64,000 nucleotides of DNA from contig NZ_SNZF01000003.1 of assembly GCF_004363725.1 (NCBI RefSeq), forward strand, positions 186,001 through 250,000. Direction: 5' to 3'. Shown one piece after another: positions 1 to 7,436 of this stretch. The notes under the pieces were generated by a model that saw only the letters and a program-made list of their open reading frames with translations, ran no database searches and was not told the origin of the DNA. A program made the position numbers and the translations under genes. Every line of letters starts with the position of its first letter. Position 1 is the stretch's first letter. This DNA comes from Aquamicrobium defluvii (lineage in GTDB: Bacteria > Pseudomonadota > Alphaproteobacteria > Rhizobiales > Rhizobiaceae).

Positions 1-53
1 AACGCGTTCTGAACGCGTACGATTCGGTGATGCGCATAAATGGGATATGAGCC

Positions 54-326
54 ATGACCGGGGACACCACGCTCAAGGAGGTCATCGCCCGGCTGGGCAA
101 GGCCATGGAACGCCTCGAGGACGCGGTCGCTGCCCGGCTCGAACATGAACGCGACTATGCCGAGGCCGAGGCCGAGGTACAGCGCATGAATGCGGACCGC
201 TCGCGGCTGGCGCAGGAACTCGACAATTCGGAAGCCCGCGCCGAGCGGCTGGAAGAAGCCAACAAGGAAGTGTCGCGTCGTCTGGTAACCGCCATGGAAA
301 CGATCCGCGCGGTGCTGGACAGGTAG
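54..326 (+). CDS. DUF4164 family coiled-coil protein
   Basis: A 90-residue protein that is almost entirely charged helix, rich in Glu, Arg and Ala with heptad-like spacing, as expected of a small coiled coil. It matches the DUF4164 family, which in Rhizobiales sits directly before zapA, downstream of the transketolase gene. It is 16 bp from zapA and very likely co-transcribed with it, which suggests a link to cell division. No catalytic motif is visible and the molecular function is unknown. The family call rests on context plus general sequence character. Confidence 0.8.
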   Translation: MTGDTTLKEVIARLGKAMERLEDAVAARLEHERDYAEAEAEVQRMNADRSRLAQELDNSEARAERLEEANKEVSRRLVTAMETIRAVLDR

Positions 327-342
327 GCTCGGGAGTGTCGCA

Positions 343-708
343 ATGGCGCAGGTGACGGTTTCGATCGACGGCAAGCAGTACCGTATGGCCTGCGACGAAG
401 GTCAGGAGGAGCACCTCATCGGCCTCGCGGAGATGTTCGACCGCTATGTGCTCCACCTCAAGGAATCCTTCGGCGAGATCGGCGACCAGCGGCTGACGGT
501 GATGGCCGGCATCATGGTCATGGACGAGTTGTCCGAGTTGCAAAAGCGCATCAAGGGCATGGAGAGCGAGATCGACACCCTGCGCAAGACCCGCGACGAC
601 GCCCTCGCCAAGGCCAACAAGAACGATGCGGCGCTCACCGGCGCGCTGGGCAGCCTTGCCGACCGGATGGAAACGCTTGCCGCCACACTCTCTGCCCGCA
701 AGGAATAG
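343..708 (+). CDS. zapA: Cell division protein ZapA
   Basis: This 121-residue protein begins with MAQVTVSIDGKQYRMAC, the conserved ZapA N-terminal strand. A globular dimerisation head follows (roughly residues 1-65), then a C-terminal coiled coil (about 65-118). ZapA binds FtsZ, cross-links protofilaments and stabilises the Z ring at midcell. The length is slightly above the usual 100-110 residues because of the long coiled coil. It lies in an operon with the preceding DUF4164 gene. In many Rhizobiales a 6S RNA gene follows zapA; here an AT-rich gap and then a peroxiredoxin gene follow instead. Confidence 0.92.
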   Translation: MAQVTVSIDGKQYRMACDEGQEEHLIGLAEMFDRYVLHLKESFGEIGDQRLTVMAGIMVMDELSELQKRIKGMESEIDTLRKTRDDALAKANKNDAALTGALGSLADRMETLAATLSARKE

Positions 709-879
709 GCATCCATTCCGCAAAACCCGGATGGCAGAATCCGGAAGCTGCAAATATTCACTTTTGTAGAATTTTTTTCCAGATTCACGGTATAAACCAA
801 GTCTGTTTTCTTCCTGATGCGCCTCTGCGTGAGCTAGACTGCAACCCAGCCATTTCCAGACAACAGGCAGGGACAGACC
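709..879. other. Intergenic region, AT-rich, no gene seen
   Basis: This 171-bp gap between zapA and the peroxiredoxin gene is clearly more AT-rich than its surroundings, especially around 760-800, and probably carries the peroxiredoxin promoter. I looked for the 6S RNA that commonly follows zapA in related genomes and could not recognise its closed-stem and bubble layout. Confidence 0.4.
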
Positions 880-1539
880 ATGAGCCTTCGCATCAACGAC
901 ACGGCCCCCGACTTCACGGCTGAAACCACGCAGGGAACCATCCACTTCCACGACTGGATCGGGGACGGCTATGCAGTGCTGTTCTCCCATCCGAAGGATT
1001 TCACGCCGGTCTGCACCACCGAGCTCGGCACGATGGCCGGGCTTGAGCATGAATTCAAAAAGCGCAACGCCAAAATCATCGGCATCTCGGTCGATCCGGT
1101 CGAAAGCCATGAGCGCTGGAAGGACGACATCCGCACCGTCACGGGCCATGCTGTCGATTATCCGCTGATCGGCGACACCGATCTGAAAGTCGCCAAGCTT
1201 TACGACATGCTGCCCGCCGAAGCCGGCGACAGCTGCGAGGGCCGCACGCCCGCCGACAATGCCACGGTGCGCTCGGTGTTCGTCATCGGGCCCGACAAGA
1301 AGATCAAGCTGATCCTCACCTATCCGATGTCGACGGGACGCAACTTCCAGGAAATCCTGCGCGCCATCGATTCCATCCAGCTCACCGCCAGGCATCAGGT
1401 GGCGACGCCGGCCGACTGGAAACAGGGCGACGACGTCATCATCACCGCAGCCGTCTCCAACGAAGACGCCGTCAAGCGCTTCGGCTCCTACGAGACCATC
1501 CTGCCCTACATCCGCAAGACGAAGCAGCCGGCGGCCTGA
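880..1539 (+). CDS. Peroxiredoxin of the Prx6 (1-Cys) type
   Basis: This 219-residue AhpC/TSA-family peroxiredoxin should reduce hydrogen peroxide and organic peroxides in the cytoplasm. The peroxidatic cysteine is Cys45 in the motif HPKDFTPVCTTELG. The length and the Prx6-type C-terminal arm (about residues 165-219) fit the Prx6 subfamily rather than the shorter 2-Cys AhpC. A second cysteine near residue 117 (DSCEGR) is not in the usual resolving position. The start is supported by an AGGGAC ribosome-binding site just upstream. It stands alone, after the zapA operon. Confidence 0.9.
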   Translation: MSLRINDTAPDFTAETTQGTIHFHDWIGDGYAVLFSHPKDFTPVCTTELGTMAGLEHEFKKRNAKIIGISVDPVESHERWKDDIRTVTGHAVDYPLIGDTDLKVAKLYDMLPAEAGDSCEGRTPADNATVRSVFVIGPDKKIKLILTYPMSTGRNFQEILRAIDSIQLTARHQVATPADWKQGDDVIITAAVSNEDAVKRFGSYETILPYIRKTKQPAA

Positions 1540-1596
1540 CAAAAATCAGGCAACTCCCCAGACACCGCGAAACCATGCGGCTTTCCGCGCCGGGCC

Positions 1597-1692
1597 CTGC
1601 TTGTCCGCAACGGGTTCACCGTTCTCAGGCATGTGGAGAACGACCCGGCCTGCGGCGGCGCGACCGTCTTGCTGACCAGGCGCGAAGAGTGA
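1597..1692 (+). pseudogene. Possible C-terminal remnant of a coding gene
   Basis: In the 259-bp gap after the peroxiredoxin gene, one plus frame reads as plausible protein for about 31 residues (LLVRNGFTVLRHV, then DPACGGATVLL, then a stop at 1690-1692). It has no start and no upstream domain. The pattern resembles the last strand pair of a SAM-dependent methyltransferase, but that is only an impression. It could equally be chance coding character in GC-rich DNA. Confidence 0.2.
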
Positions 1693-1798
1693 CGGCGGCT
1701 TGGTCGATCGCCGGCCGCACCGCCTTGTGATGGGCCGGGGTTCATGACAGGTTCGGCGCCAACGCATCCGCTGCGGATGCACCCGCAGAGGCAACAGC

Positions 1799-2215
1799 AT
1801 GACCCCATCCGGTTACCGGGTTCTGGCCCGAACCCCTTCCGTCGAAGATTATATGCGCCTGCGCGCTGCCGGCGGGCTGAGCGCTTTTTCCCACGAAGCT
1901 GCCAGCGCGGGACTAAGAGGCACCCGTTTTGCCGTGCTGGTGACGAAGGATGACGCGGTCGTCGGCATGGGACGGCTGGTCGGCGACGGCGGCTGCTTCT
2001 TCCAGATCGTCGACATCGTGGTGGAGCCGGAGCATCAGGGGCACGGGCTGGGCAAGGCCATCATGTCCGCACTCATGGATCACGTGAAGAGAGCGCTTCC
2101 GTCCTCGGCCTATGTCAGCCTGATTGCCGATGTCCCGGCAAACAGGCTTTACGAGCAGTTCGGATTTCGCGAAACCGCGCCGCGGTCTCTCGGCATGGCC
2201 TTCAAGGTGCCCTGA
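1799..2215 (+). CDS. GNAT family N-acetyltransferase
   Basis: A 138-residue single-domain GNAT protein. The acetyl-CoA pyrophosphate-binding loop is visible as EHQGHGLGKAIM (about residues 81-92), preceded by the beta-4 strand FFQIVDIVV and followed by ANRLYEQFGFRE, the usual C-terminal GNAT helix and strand. The substrate cannot be read from the sequence; small GNATs of this kind acetylate small amines or protein termini. An AGAGG ribosome-binding site precedes the ATG. It ends just before a hairpin terminator and faces rpoH. Confidence 0.88.
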   Translation: MTPSGYRVLARTPSVEDYMRLRAAGGLSAFSHEAASAGLRGTRFAVLVTKDDAVVGMGRLVGDGGCFFQIVDIVVEPEHQGHGLGKAIMSALMDHVKRALPSSAYVSLIADVPANRLYEQFGFRETAPRSLGMAFKVP

Positions 2216-2271
2216 CCGCGGACGCCGACACACCTGATGGTTGCCGGACTGGCGGGTGCCTGCATGAACGG

Positions 2272-2303
2272 AAACGGCGCCCACAGGGAGCGCCGTTTGC
2301 TTT
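2272..2303. terminator. Hairpin terminator between the GNAT gene and rpoH
   Basis: A 9-bp perfect stem (AAACGGCGC at 2272-2280, GCGCCGTTT at 2290-2298) with a 9-nt loop is followed by GCTTTTT on the plus strand. It serves the GNAT gene and may also stop rpoH transcription from the other side. Confidence 0.75.
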
Positions 2304-2322
2304 TTCCGAGTGCACCAGCCGG

Positions 2323-3234
2323 TTATGCAGCCGGCTGCGCCTCGATGGTGCGCAGTGCCTGCATCTGGCGCTTTGCCTCCGCCTTCACCGCATCCTGAAC
2401 CTTCTCGAAGGCACGCACCTCGATCTGGCGCACGCGCTCGCGGCTGATGTCGAACTCGCCGGACAGCTCTTCCAGCGTCAGCGGCTCCTCGGCGAGACGG
2501 CGCGCCTCAAAGATGCGTCTCTCGCGATCGTTCAGCACGGACATGGCGTTCGCCAGCATCTTGCGGCGATTGTCCAGCTCGTCCTGCTCGATCAGCATCT
2601 GTTCCTGGCTGTCGCTGTCGTCGACCAGCCAGTCCTGCCACTCGCCGCTTTCGCCCTCGGTGGCGCGGATCGGCGCATTGAGCGAGGCGTCGCCCGACAG
2701 GCGGCGGTTCATCGAAACCACCTCCTCCTCGGAGACGTTGAGACGCGTGGCGATCTCGGCGATCTGCTCGGGCTTCAGGTCGCCATCGTCCAGCGCCTGG
2801 ATCTTGCCCTTCACCTTGCGCAGGTTGAAGAACAGGCGCTTCTGATTGGCGGTGGTGCCCATCTTCACCAGGCTCCACGAGCGCAGGATGTATTCCTGGA
2901 TCGAGGCCTTGATCCACCACATGGCATAGGTGGCCAGCCGGAAGCCGCGCTCCGGCTCGAATTTCTTGACCGCCTGCATGAGACCGACATTGCCTTCCGA
3001 GATCACCTCGCCGATCGGCAGGCCGTAGCCGCGATAGCCCATGGCGATCTTGGCAACGAGCCTCAGGTGGCTGGTGACGAGCTTGTGTGCGGCGTCGGTG
3101 TCGCCATGCTCGTGATAGCGCTTGGCGAGCATATACTCTTCCTGCGGCTGGAGCATGGGAAAGCGGCGGATTTCCTCAAGGTAGCGGGTCAGGCCGCCTT
3201 CGCCGGAAACGATGCTGGGTAGTGACTGGGCCAT
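2323..3234 (-). CDS. rpoH: RNA polymerase sigma factor RpoH (sigma-32 type)
   Basis: This 303-residue heat-shock sigma factor directs RNA polymerase to chaperone and protease promoters. It has sigma-70 region 2 (about residues 50-120, with FRLATYAMWWIKASIQEYIL), the diagnostic RpoH box QKRLFFNLR near residue 130, region 3, and a C-terminal region 4.2 HTH ending in EEPLTLEELSGEFDISRERVRQIE. Length is normal. A strong GAGGAGGG ribosome-binding site lies before the ATG. Rhizobia often carry two or more RpoH paralogues; which one this is cannot be decided here. It is monocistronic between two oppositely oriented or spaced genes. Confidence 0.95.
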   Translation of the reverse strand: MAQSLPSIVSGEGGLTRYLEEIRRFPMLQPQEEYMLAKRYHEHGDTDAAHKLVTSHLRLVAKIAMGYRGYGLPIGEVISEGNVGLMQAVKKFEPERGFRLATYAMWWIKASIQEYILRSWSLVKMGTTANQKRLFFNLRKVKGKIQALDDGDLKPEQIAEIATRLNVSEEEVVSMNRRLSGDASLNAPIRATEGESGEWQDWLVDDSDSQEQMLIEQDELDNRRKMLANAMSVLNDRERRIFEARRLAEEPLTLEELSGEFDISRERVRQIEVRAFEKVQDAVKAEAKRQMQALRTIEAQPAA

Positions 3235-3420
3235 AAAGCACCCTCCTCTCTGGGTCGATGCCCCCGAAACGCGGCGGGCATGTGGCGCGGATGCCGAAAA
3301 CGCACATCCACGAATACGAGCTTATACAGGAACAAAACCAGAAAAGCACGCATTTGTTCAATGCGAAACAGACTGTCACGGCGAAGTGAACAAAGCGAGT
3401 CAGGTTTTTTGATGGCAGGT

Positions 3421-4461
3421 TCAGATTTGGCGAAAGCCGCTCACGATGGCGGCCATGTCCGCGGGCAGCGGCGCCTCGAACCGCATCATCATATGGGTGG
3501 CGGGGTGGCGAAATGCAAGCAGCCGCGCATGCAGCGCCTGCCTTGGAAAGGCCGCAACCGCATCCTTCAGCGGCTCCGGCAGCCGGTTCGCCTTGGTGCG
3601 GAACGCCTGCCCGTAATCCGGGTCACCGACCACCGGATGGCCGATATGCGCCATATGGACCCTGATCTGGTGGGTGCGGCCCGTCTCCAGCCGGCATTCC
3701 ACGAGGCTTGCCGCCGCATACCGGCTCTGGCCCTCGCCAAACCGCTCCTCGACCCGGTAGTGGGTGACGGCATGGCGCGCGTCGTCGCGCCCTTCCGGCA
3801 CCACCGCGCGCCGCACCCGGTCCGCCGCCCGGCCGAGCGGCGCGTCGACGGTGCCTGACAGGCGCTCGGGGACGCCCCAGACCAGCGCCAAATAGGCGCG
3901 TTCGAGATCGCCGCTGCGGCCATGGTCGGCAAAGGCTTGCGACAGCGACTTGTGGGCGCGGTCCGTTTTGGCCGCGACCAGCACGCCCGACGTGTCCTTG
4001 TCGAGCCGGTGGACGATGCCCGGCCGCTTCACCCCGCCGATGCCGGACAGGCTGTCGCCGCAATGGTGGATCAACGCGTTGACCAGCGTGCCGGTCCAGT
4101 TGCCGGCGCCCGGATGCACCACCAGCCCGGCCGGCTTGTTGACGACGATCAGCTCGTCGTCCTCGTAGAGAATGTCGAGCGGGATGGCCTCGCCCTGCGG
4201 CGCCGCCGGCTCCGGCTCGGGCATGGCGACCTCGACCCGCTCGCCGGCTGCCAGCTTGCGTTTCGGCTCCCCGGCCGCGACGCCGCCGACCAGCACCGCG
4301 CCCTGCCTGATCAGCGCCTGCACCCGGCTGCGCGACAGGTCGGGGGCCAGCCGCGCGGCCAGCCACTGGTCGAGACGCTGGCCGGCGGCGTCCGCATCGG
4401 TGACCAGTTCGACCCGCTCGCCCTCTATCAATCCCGCACCCACTTCGTTATGACCGCTCAT
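3421..4461 (-). CDS. RluA-family pseudouridine synthase (RluD-like)
   Basis: This 346-residue protein isomerises uridine to pseudouridine in RNA, most likely in 23S rRNA. It has an N-terminal S4 RNA-binding domain (about residues 18-75, ending GERVEVAMP) and the catalytic domain with motif HRLDKDTSGVLVAAKT, whose Asp is the nucleophile, near residues 151-166. The C-terminal half has RTHQIRVHMAHIGHPVVGDPDYG, typical of RluA, RluC and RluD enzymes. The S4 domain and length favour RluD (sites 1911/1915/1917), consistent with rlmH, which methylates Psi1915, lying 1 kb away. It diverges from the DUF6476 gene with a 26-bp gap. Confidence 0.9.
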   Translation of the reverse strand: MSGHNEVGAGLIEGERVELVTDADAAGQRLDQWLAARLAPDLSRSRVQALIRQGAVLVGGVAAGEPKRKLAAGERVEVAMPEPEPAAPQGEAIPLDILYEDDELIVVNKPAGLVVHPGAGNWTGTLVNALIHHCGDSLSGIGGVKRPGIVHRLDKDTSGVLVAAKTDRAHKSLSQAFADHGRSGDLERAYLALVWGVPERLSGTVDAPLGRAADRVRRAVVPEGRDDARHAVTHYRVEERFGEGQSRYAAASLVECRLETGRTHQIRVHMAHIGHPVVGDPDYGQAFRTKANRLPEPLKDAVAAFPRQALHARLLAFRHPATHMMMRFEAPLPADMAAIVSGFRQI

Positions 4462-4487
4462 CCTGTCGAACTGTTGCGGACCCTGCC

Positions 4488-4871
4488 ATGACCCGGCCCG
4501 AAGCCGAAGATGAAGACGAAAAGCCGCTGGATCCTTCCATCGAGAAGGTGCGCCGCAAGATGGTCCGCTTCATGGGCATCAATCTCGGCATTCTGTTCCT
4601 CGCCCTTATGGTGGTGATCGCGGCCCTTGTCTACAAATCCCGGACATCGGCGCCTCAGGTCGCCGCACCCGCAGGCGACATACAGCTTCCGGCCGGGCAG
4701 CCGGCCGAGGCCGACATCGTACTTCCCGTCGGCGCGCGCATCGTCTCGCAGTCGATTTCCGGCGACCGCATTTCACTCGATGCTGAACTTGCCGGCGGCG
4801 AGCGCATGCTGTTCGTCTACGACATTGCCGCGCAAAGGCTGGTCGGACGCTTCGCCATCCGCAACAGATAA
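4488..4871 (+). CDS. DUF6476 family single-pass membrane protein
   Basis: A 127-residue protein with an acidic N-terminus, one transmembrane helix at about residues 28-48 (MGINLGILFLALMVVIAALVY) and a C-terminal extracytoplasmic beta-rich domain ending with YDIAAQRLVGRFAIR. This matches DUF6476, an uncharacterised alphaproteobacterial family commonly found divergent from the rluD-like gene and near rpoH. Function is unknown. The 26-bp gap to the pseudouridine synthase implies overlapping divergent promoters. Confidence 0.75.
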   Translation: MTRPEAEDEDEKPLDPSIEKVRRKMVRFMGINLGILFLALMVVIAALVYKSRTSAPQVAAPAGDIQLPAGQPAEADIVLPVGARIVSQSISGDRISLDAELAGGERMLFVYDIAAQRLVGRFAIRNR

Positions 4872-4883
4872 AATAGACAGGGA

Positions 4884-4926
4884 CCTGAAGCGCAAGAAGC
4901 GAAACTGAAAGATCGCGAAGCGCTTC
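4884..4926 (+). repeat. Dispersed repeat, partial copy 1
   Basis: These 43 bases (beginning ACCTGAAGCGCAAGAAGCG and containing TGAAAGATCGC) match the 3' half of the longer elements at 19309-19412 and 55134-55232. The 5' hairpin half is absent here. It lies just after the DUF6476 stop codon, like the other copies, which sit in 3' intergenic positions. Confidence 0.55.
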
Positions 4927-5020
4927 GGCCCGATCACTTCTGCGCGCACGGCGCGGGCTCGTCTTGAAACTGCAATGCGACTCTGCCTATCTTTGACCTG
5001 CCGCCTGATGTGCAGACGGC

Positions 5021-5455
5021 ATGGTTGTTCTTGTTGCGAAAGGAAAGACACTGAGAACAGCACTTCGGAAGAAGGCCGACATCGCGCCTTCGCCGGCCGG
5101 GATAGGCGCCAGCCACCCCCGCGCCCTCGACATCGTCCTTGCCAGTCTCGAAGACTCAAAGGCCGAAAACATCGTCCCCATCGACATTCAGGGCAAATCG
5201 AGCCTCGGCGACCATATGGTCATCGCCTCCGGCCGGTCGCACCGTCATGTCGCGGCAGTCGCCGACCATCTGCTCAAGGCGCTCAAGGATGCCGGTTTCG
5301 GCAATGCGCGCGTCGAAGGGCTGTCGGGAGCCGACTGGGTCCTGATCGATTCGGGCGATATCATCGTCCATATCTTCCGTCCGGAAGTTCGCGAGTTCTA
5401 CAATCTGGAGAAGATGTGGCAGGCGCCGGATCTGGAGGAAGAGACGCTTCACTGA
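5021..5455 (+). CDS. rsfS: Ribosomal silencing factor RsfS
   Basis: This RsfS/Iojap protein (144 residues from the ATG) binds ribosomal protein L14 and blocks subunit joining under nutrient limitation. The conserved core runs from ALDIVLASLEDSKAENIVPIDIQGKSSLGDHMVIASGRSHRHV (about residues 36-78) to the signature ADWVLIDSGDIIVHIFRPEVREFYNLEKMW. The N-terminus is uncertain: the ATG at 5021 has no clear ribosome-binding site, whereas AAAGGAAAG at 5039-5047 could serve a non-ATG start near 5051. In many bacteria rsfS lies directly before rlmH, as here. Confidence 0.92.
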   Translation: MVVLVAKGKTLRTALRKKADIAPSPAGIGASHPRALDIVLASLEDSKAENIVPIDIQGKSSLGDHMVIASGRSHRHVAAVADHLLKALKDAGFGNARVEGLSGADWVLIDSGDIIVHIFRPEVREFYNLEKMWQAPDLEEETLH

Positions 5456-5536
5456 GGTGAGCGTCTCCCTTTGAAACATCGGACCGGAGCGTGGTTTCCG
5501 CTTTTCGGGTTGTCCGGTGTGTGATCTGGTGCAGGC

Positions 5537-6019
5537 ATGAAACTCATCGTACACGCCGTGGGCCGCATGAAGTCCGGCCCCGAGAAGGAGCTTGGCGACC
5601 GCTATTATGAGCGGTTCGCCCGCAGCGGGCCCGCCGTCGGCCTCGAATTCGGCGGCATTACCGAAATCCCGGAAGGGCGCGGCCAGACGGTGGAGGAACG
5701 CCAGCGCGAGGAAGGCCAGAAGCTGCTTGCCCATGTGCAGACAGGCGCCGCCCTCGTCCTGCTCGACGAACGTGGCAGGAGCTTTTCCTCCGAAGAGCTC
5801 GCCCGCCGCATCGGCGCCATGCGCGACAACGGCCGCAAGGCGCTGGTGGTGGCGATCGGCGGGCCGGACGGACATGGCGAGGCGCTGCGCAACGAGGCCG
5901 AGCTGGTCATATCGTTCGGCGCGCTCACCTGGCCGCACCAGCTTGTCCGCGTCATGCTGGGCGAGCAGCTCTACCGCGTCGCCACCATCCTTGCCGGACA
6001 CCCCTATCATCGAGCCTGA
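5537..6019 (+). CDS. rlmH: 23S rRNA (pseudouridine(1915)-N(3))-methyltransferase RlmH
   Basis: This 160-residue SPOUT-class methyltransferase methylates N3 of pseudouridine 1915 in helix 69 of 23S rRNA, using S-adenosylmethionine. The N-terminus MKLIVHAVGRMKSGPEKELGDRYYERF and the C-terminal trefoil-knot region LVVAIGGPDGHGEALR to TWPHQLVRVMLGEQLYRVATILAGHPYHR are diagnostic and full length. It follows rsfS by 81 bp. Its substrate is a pseudouridine made by RluD, whose likely gene is at 3421-4461. Confidence 0.95.
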   Translation: MKLIVHAVGRMKSGPEKELGDRYYERFARSGPAVGLEFGGITEIPEGRGQTVEERQREEGQKLLAHVQTGAALVLLDERGRSFSSEELARRIGAMRDNGRKALVVAIGGPDGHGEALRNEAELVISFGALTWPHQLVRVMLGEQLYRVATILAGHPYHRA

Positions 6020-6160
6020 GAATCACGGCAGATGAAGCCGCTTCGCCCGGATTTTCGCCCCATTCTGCATTCAGCAGCAGTCGGGTCGCAAACCGGTCCG
6101 CGAAACCCGCAAACATGGTTGATGATTCGTTAACGATGCTGCCGCTACTTTCGCTCCTGC

Positions 6161-7435
6161 ATGGATGAGCGCTTGAGACCGGAACCGGGCCTGCGCGGCG
6201 CCCGCCGCCTGCTGGCGGTGCTGGTGCTGCTGGTTTCGTGCGCTCCTGCCCATGCCGCGCCGGAGAACGCCCCCGAGGTCGACGCGAAGCGCGCCGAATA
6301 CGAGCGGGTGGCGAAGGAGATCAGCCTCTCGTCGGAACGGCTGGCGAAGCTCGCCGCCGACATCGCCTCGGTGCGCAAGGACTATGCCGGCATCACCGCC
6401 GCCCTCATCCAGTCGGCCAGGACCGAGCAGAAGCTCGGGCAGGACATCGACGACATCGGCATGAGGCTGGAGGAACTGAAAGGGCAGGACGCCCGCATCC
6501 GCGCCTCGCTGGCCGAGCGCGCCGATGTGCTGGCCGAGGTGCTGGGCGCCTTGCAGCGCATGGGCATCAATCCGCCGCCTGCGATCCTTGTGCGGCCGGA
6601 AGACGCGCTGGCCTCGGTGCGCAGCGCCATCCTGCTCGGCGCCGTGGTGCCGGAACTGCGCCACGAAACCGAAAAGCTGATGGCCGACCTGAAGGAGCAT
6701 TCCCGTGTCACTGCCTCGATCGAGGCCGAGCGCGCGCGATTGACCGCTTCCGTTACCGAGCAACTGGCCGAGAAGCAGAGGCTGACGCTTCTTCTGGAGG
6801 CGCGCAAGAAATACCAGGCGCAAACGCAGGCAGCCATCGAGGCCGAGCAGCAGAACGCTCAGGAGCTTGCCGCGAAGGCGCGCAGCCTGAAGGACCTGAT
6901 CGCCGCGCTGGACAAGGAAGCCGCGCGCAAGGCCGAGGAAGAGGCCCGCATCGCGGCCCTGCCGGTTCCCGAAGCCAACCGCCTGCTCGAACGCATTCCC
7001 TTCCGCTCCCTGCACGGCCAGATCGCGCTGCCGGTCATCGGCACGGTGAAACGCCGGTTCGGCGCCAGCGACGGTAACGGATCGTTGATGCAGGGCGACA
7101 TGGTTGCGACACAATCGGGCGCCATCGTCACCGCACCGGCGGATGGGGAAATACTCTATGCGGGGCCGTTCCGCTCCTACGGTCAACTCTTGATCCTCGA
7201 CGCCGGCGGCGGCTATCATGTCGTCCTGGCGGGGATGAACAGATTGACCGTCGCGTCCGGCCAATCCGTTCTCGCGGGTGAACCAATCGGCGCGATGGGT
7301 GAGGCAAGGGTGGCGAGCACCTCGGCTGCACAGGATGCAAATGCCACGCCGGAGCTCTATGTCGAGTTCCGCAAGGATGGTAAACCCGTTGATCCGACCC
7401 CGTGGTGGGCGGACCGTGTTTCTGGAAGGACGTGA
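6161..7435 (+). CDS. EnvC-like murein hydrolase activator with degenerate LytM domain
   Basis: This 424-residue exported protein has a signal segment (about residues 14-34, LLAVLVLLVSCAPAHA), a long coiled coil (about 40-280) and a C-terminal M23/LytM domain (about 300-424). The layout is that of EnvC, which activates amidases for septal peptidoglycan splitting. The LytM domain keeps its fold markers (ELYVEFRKDGKPVDPTPWW) but the zinc ligands of active M23 peptidases are not apparent: no HxxxD in the first strand and no HxH. It is therefore probably a non-catalytic activator. The ctpA ATG follows after one base, so the two are translationally coupled. Confidence 0.85.
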   Translation: MDERLRPEPGLRGARRLLAVLVLLVSCAPAHAAPENAPEVDAKRAEYERVAKEISLSSERLAKLAADIASVRKDYAGITAALIQSARTEQKLGQDIDDIGMRLEELKGQDARIRASLAERADVLAEVLGALQRMGINPPPAILVRPEDALASVRSAILLGAVVPELRHETEKLMADLKEHSRVTASIEAERARLTASVTEQLAEKQRLTLLLEARKKYQAQTQAAIEAEQQNAQELAAKARSLKDLIAALDKEAARKAEEEARIAALPVPEANRLLERIPFRSLHGQIALPVIGTVKRRFGASDGNGSLMQGDMVATQSGAIVTAPADGEILYAGPFRSYGQLLILDAGGGYHVVLAGMNRLTVASGQSVLAGEPIGAMGEARVASTSAAQDANATPELYVEFRKDGKPVDPTPWWADRVSGRT

Positions 7436-7436
7436 A

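Noticed and set aside
1..53. Repeated AACGCGT near the left edge as an attachment or replication site
   Set aside because: Two copies of a short GC-rich word in 20 bases are not enough evidence, and the region continues beyond the window.
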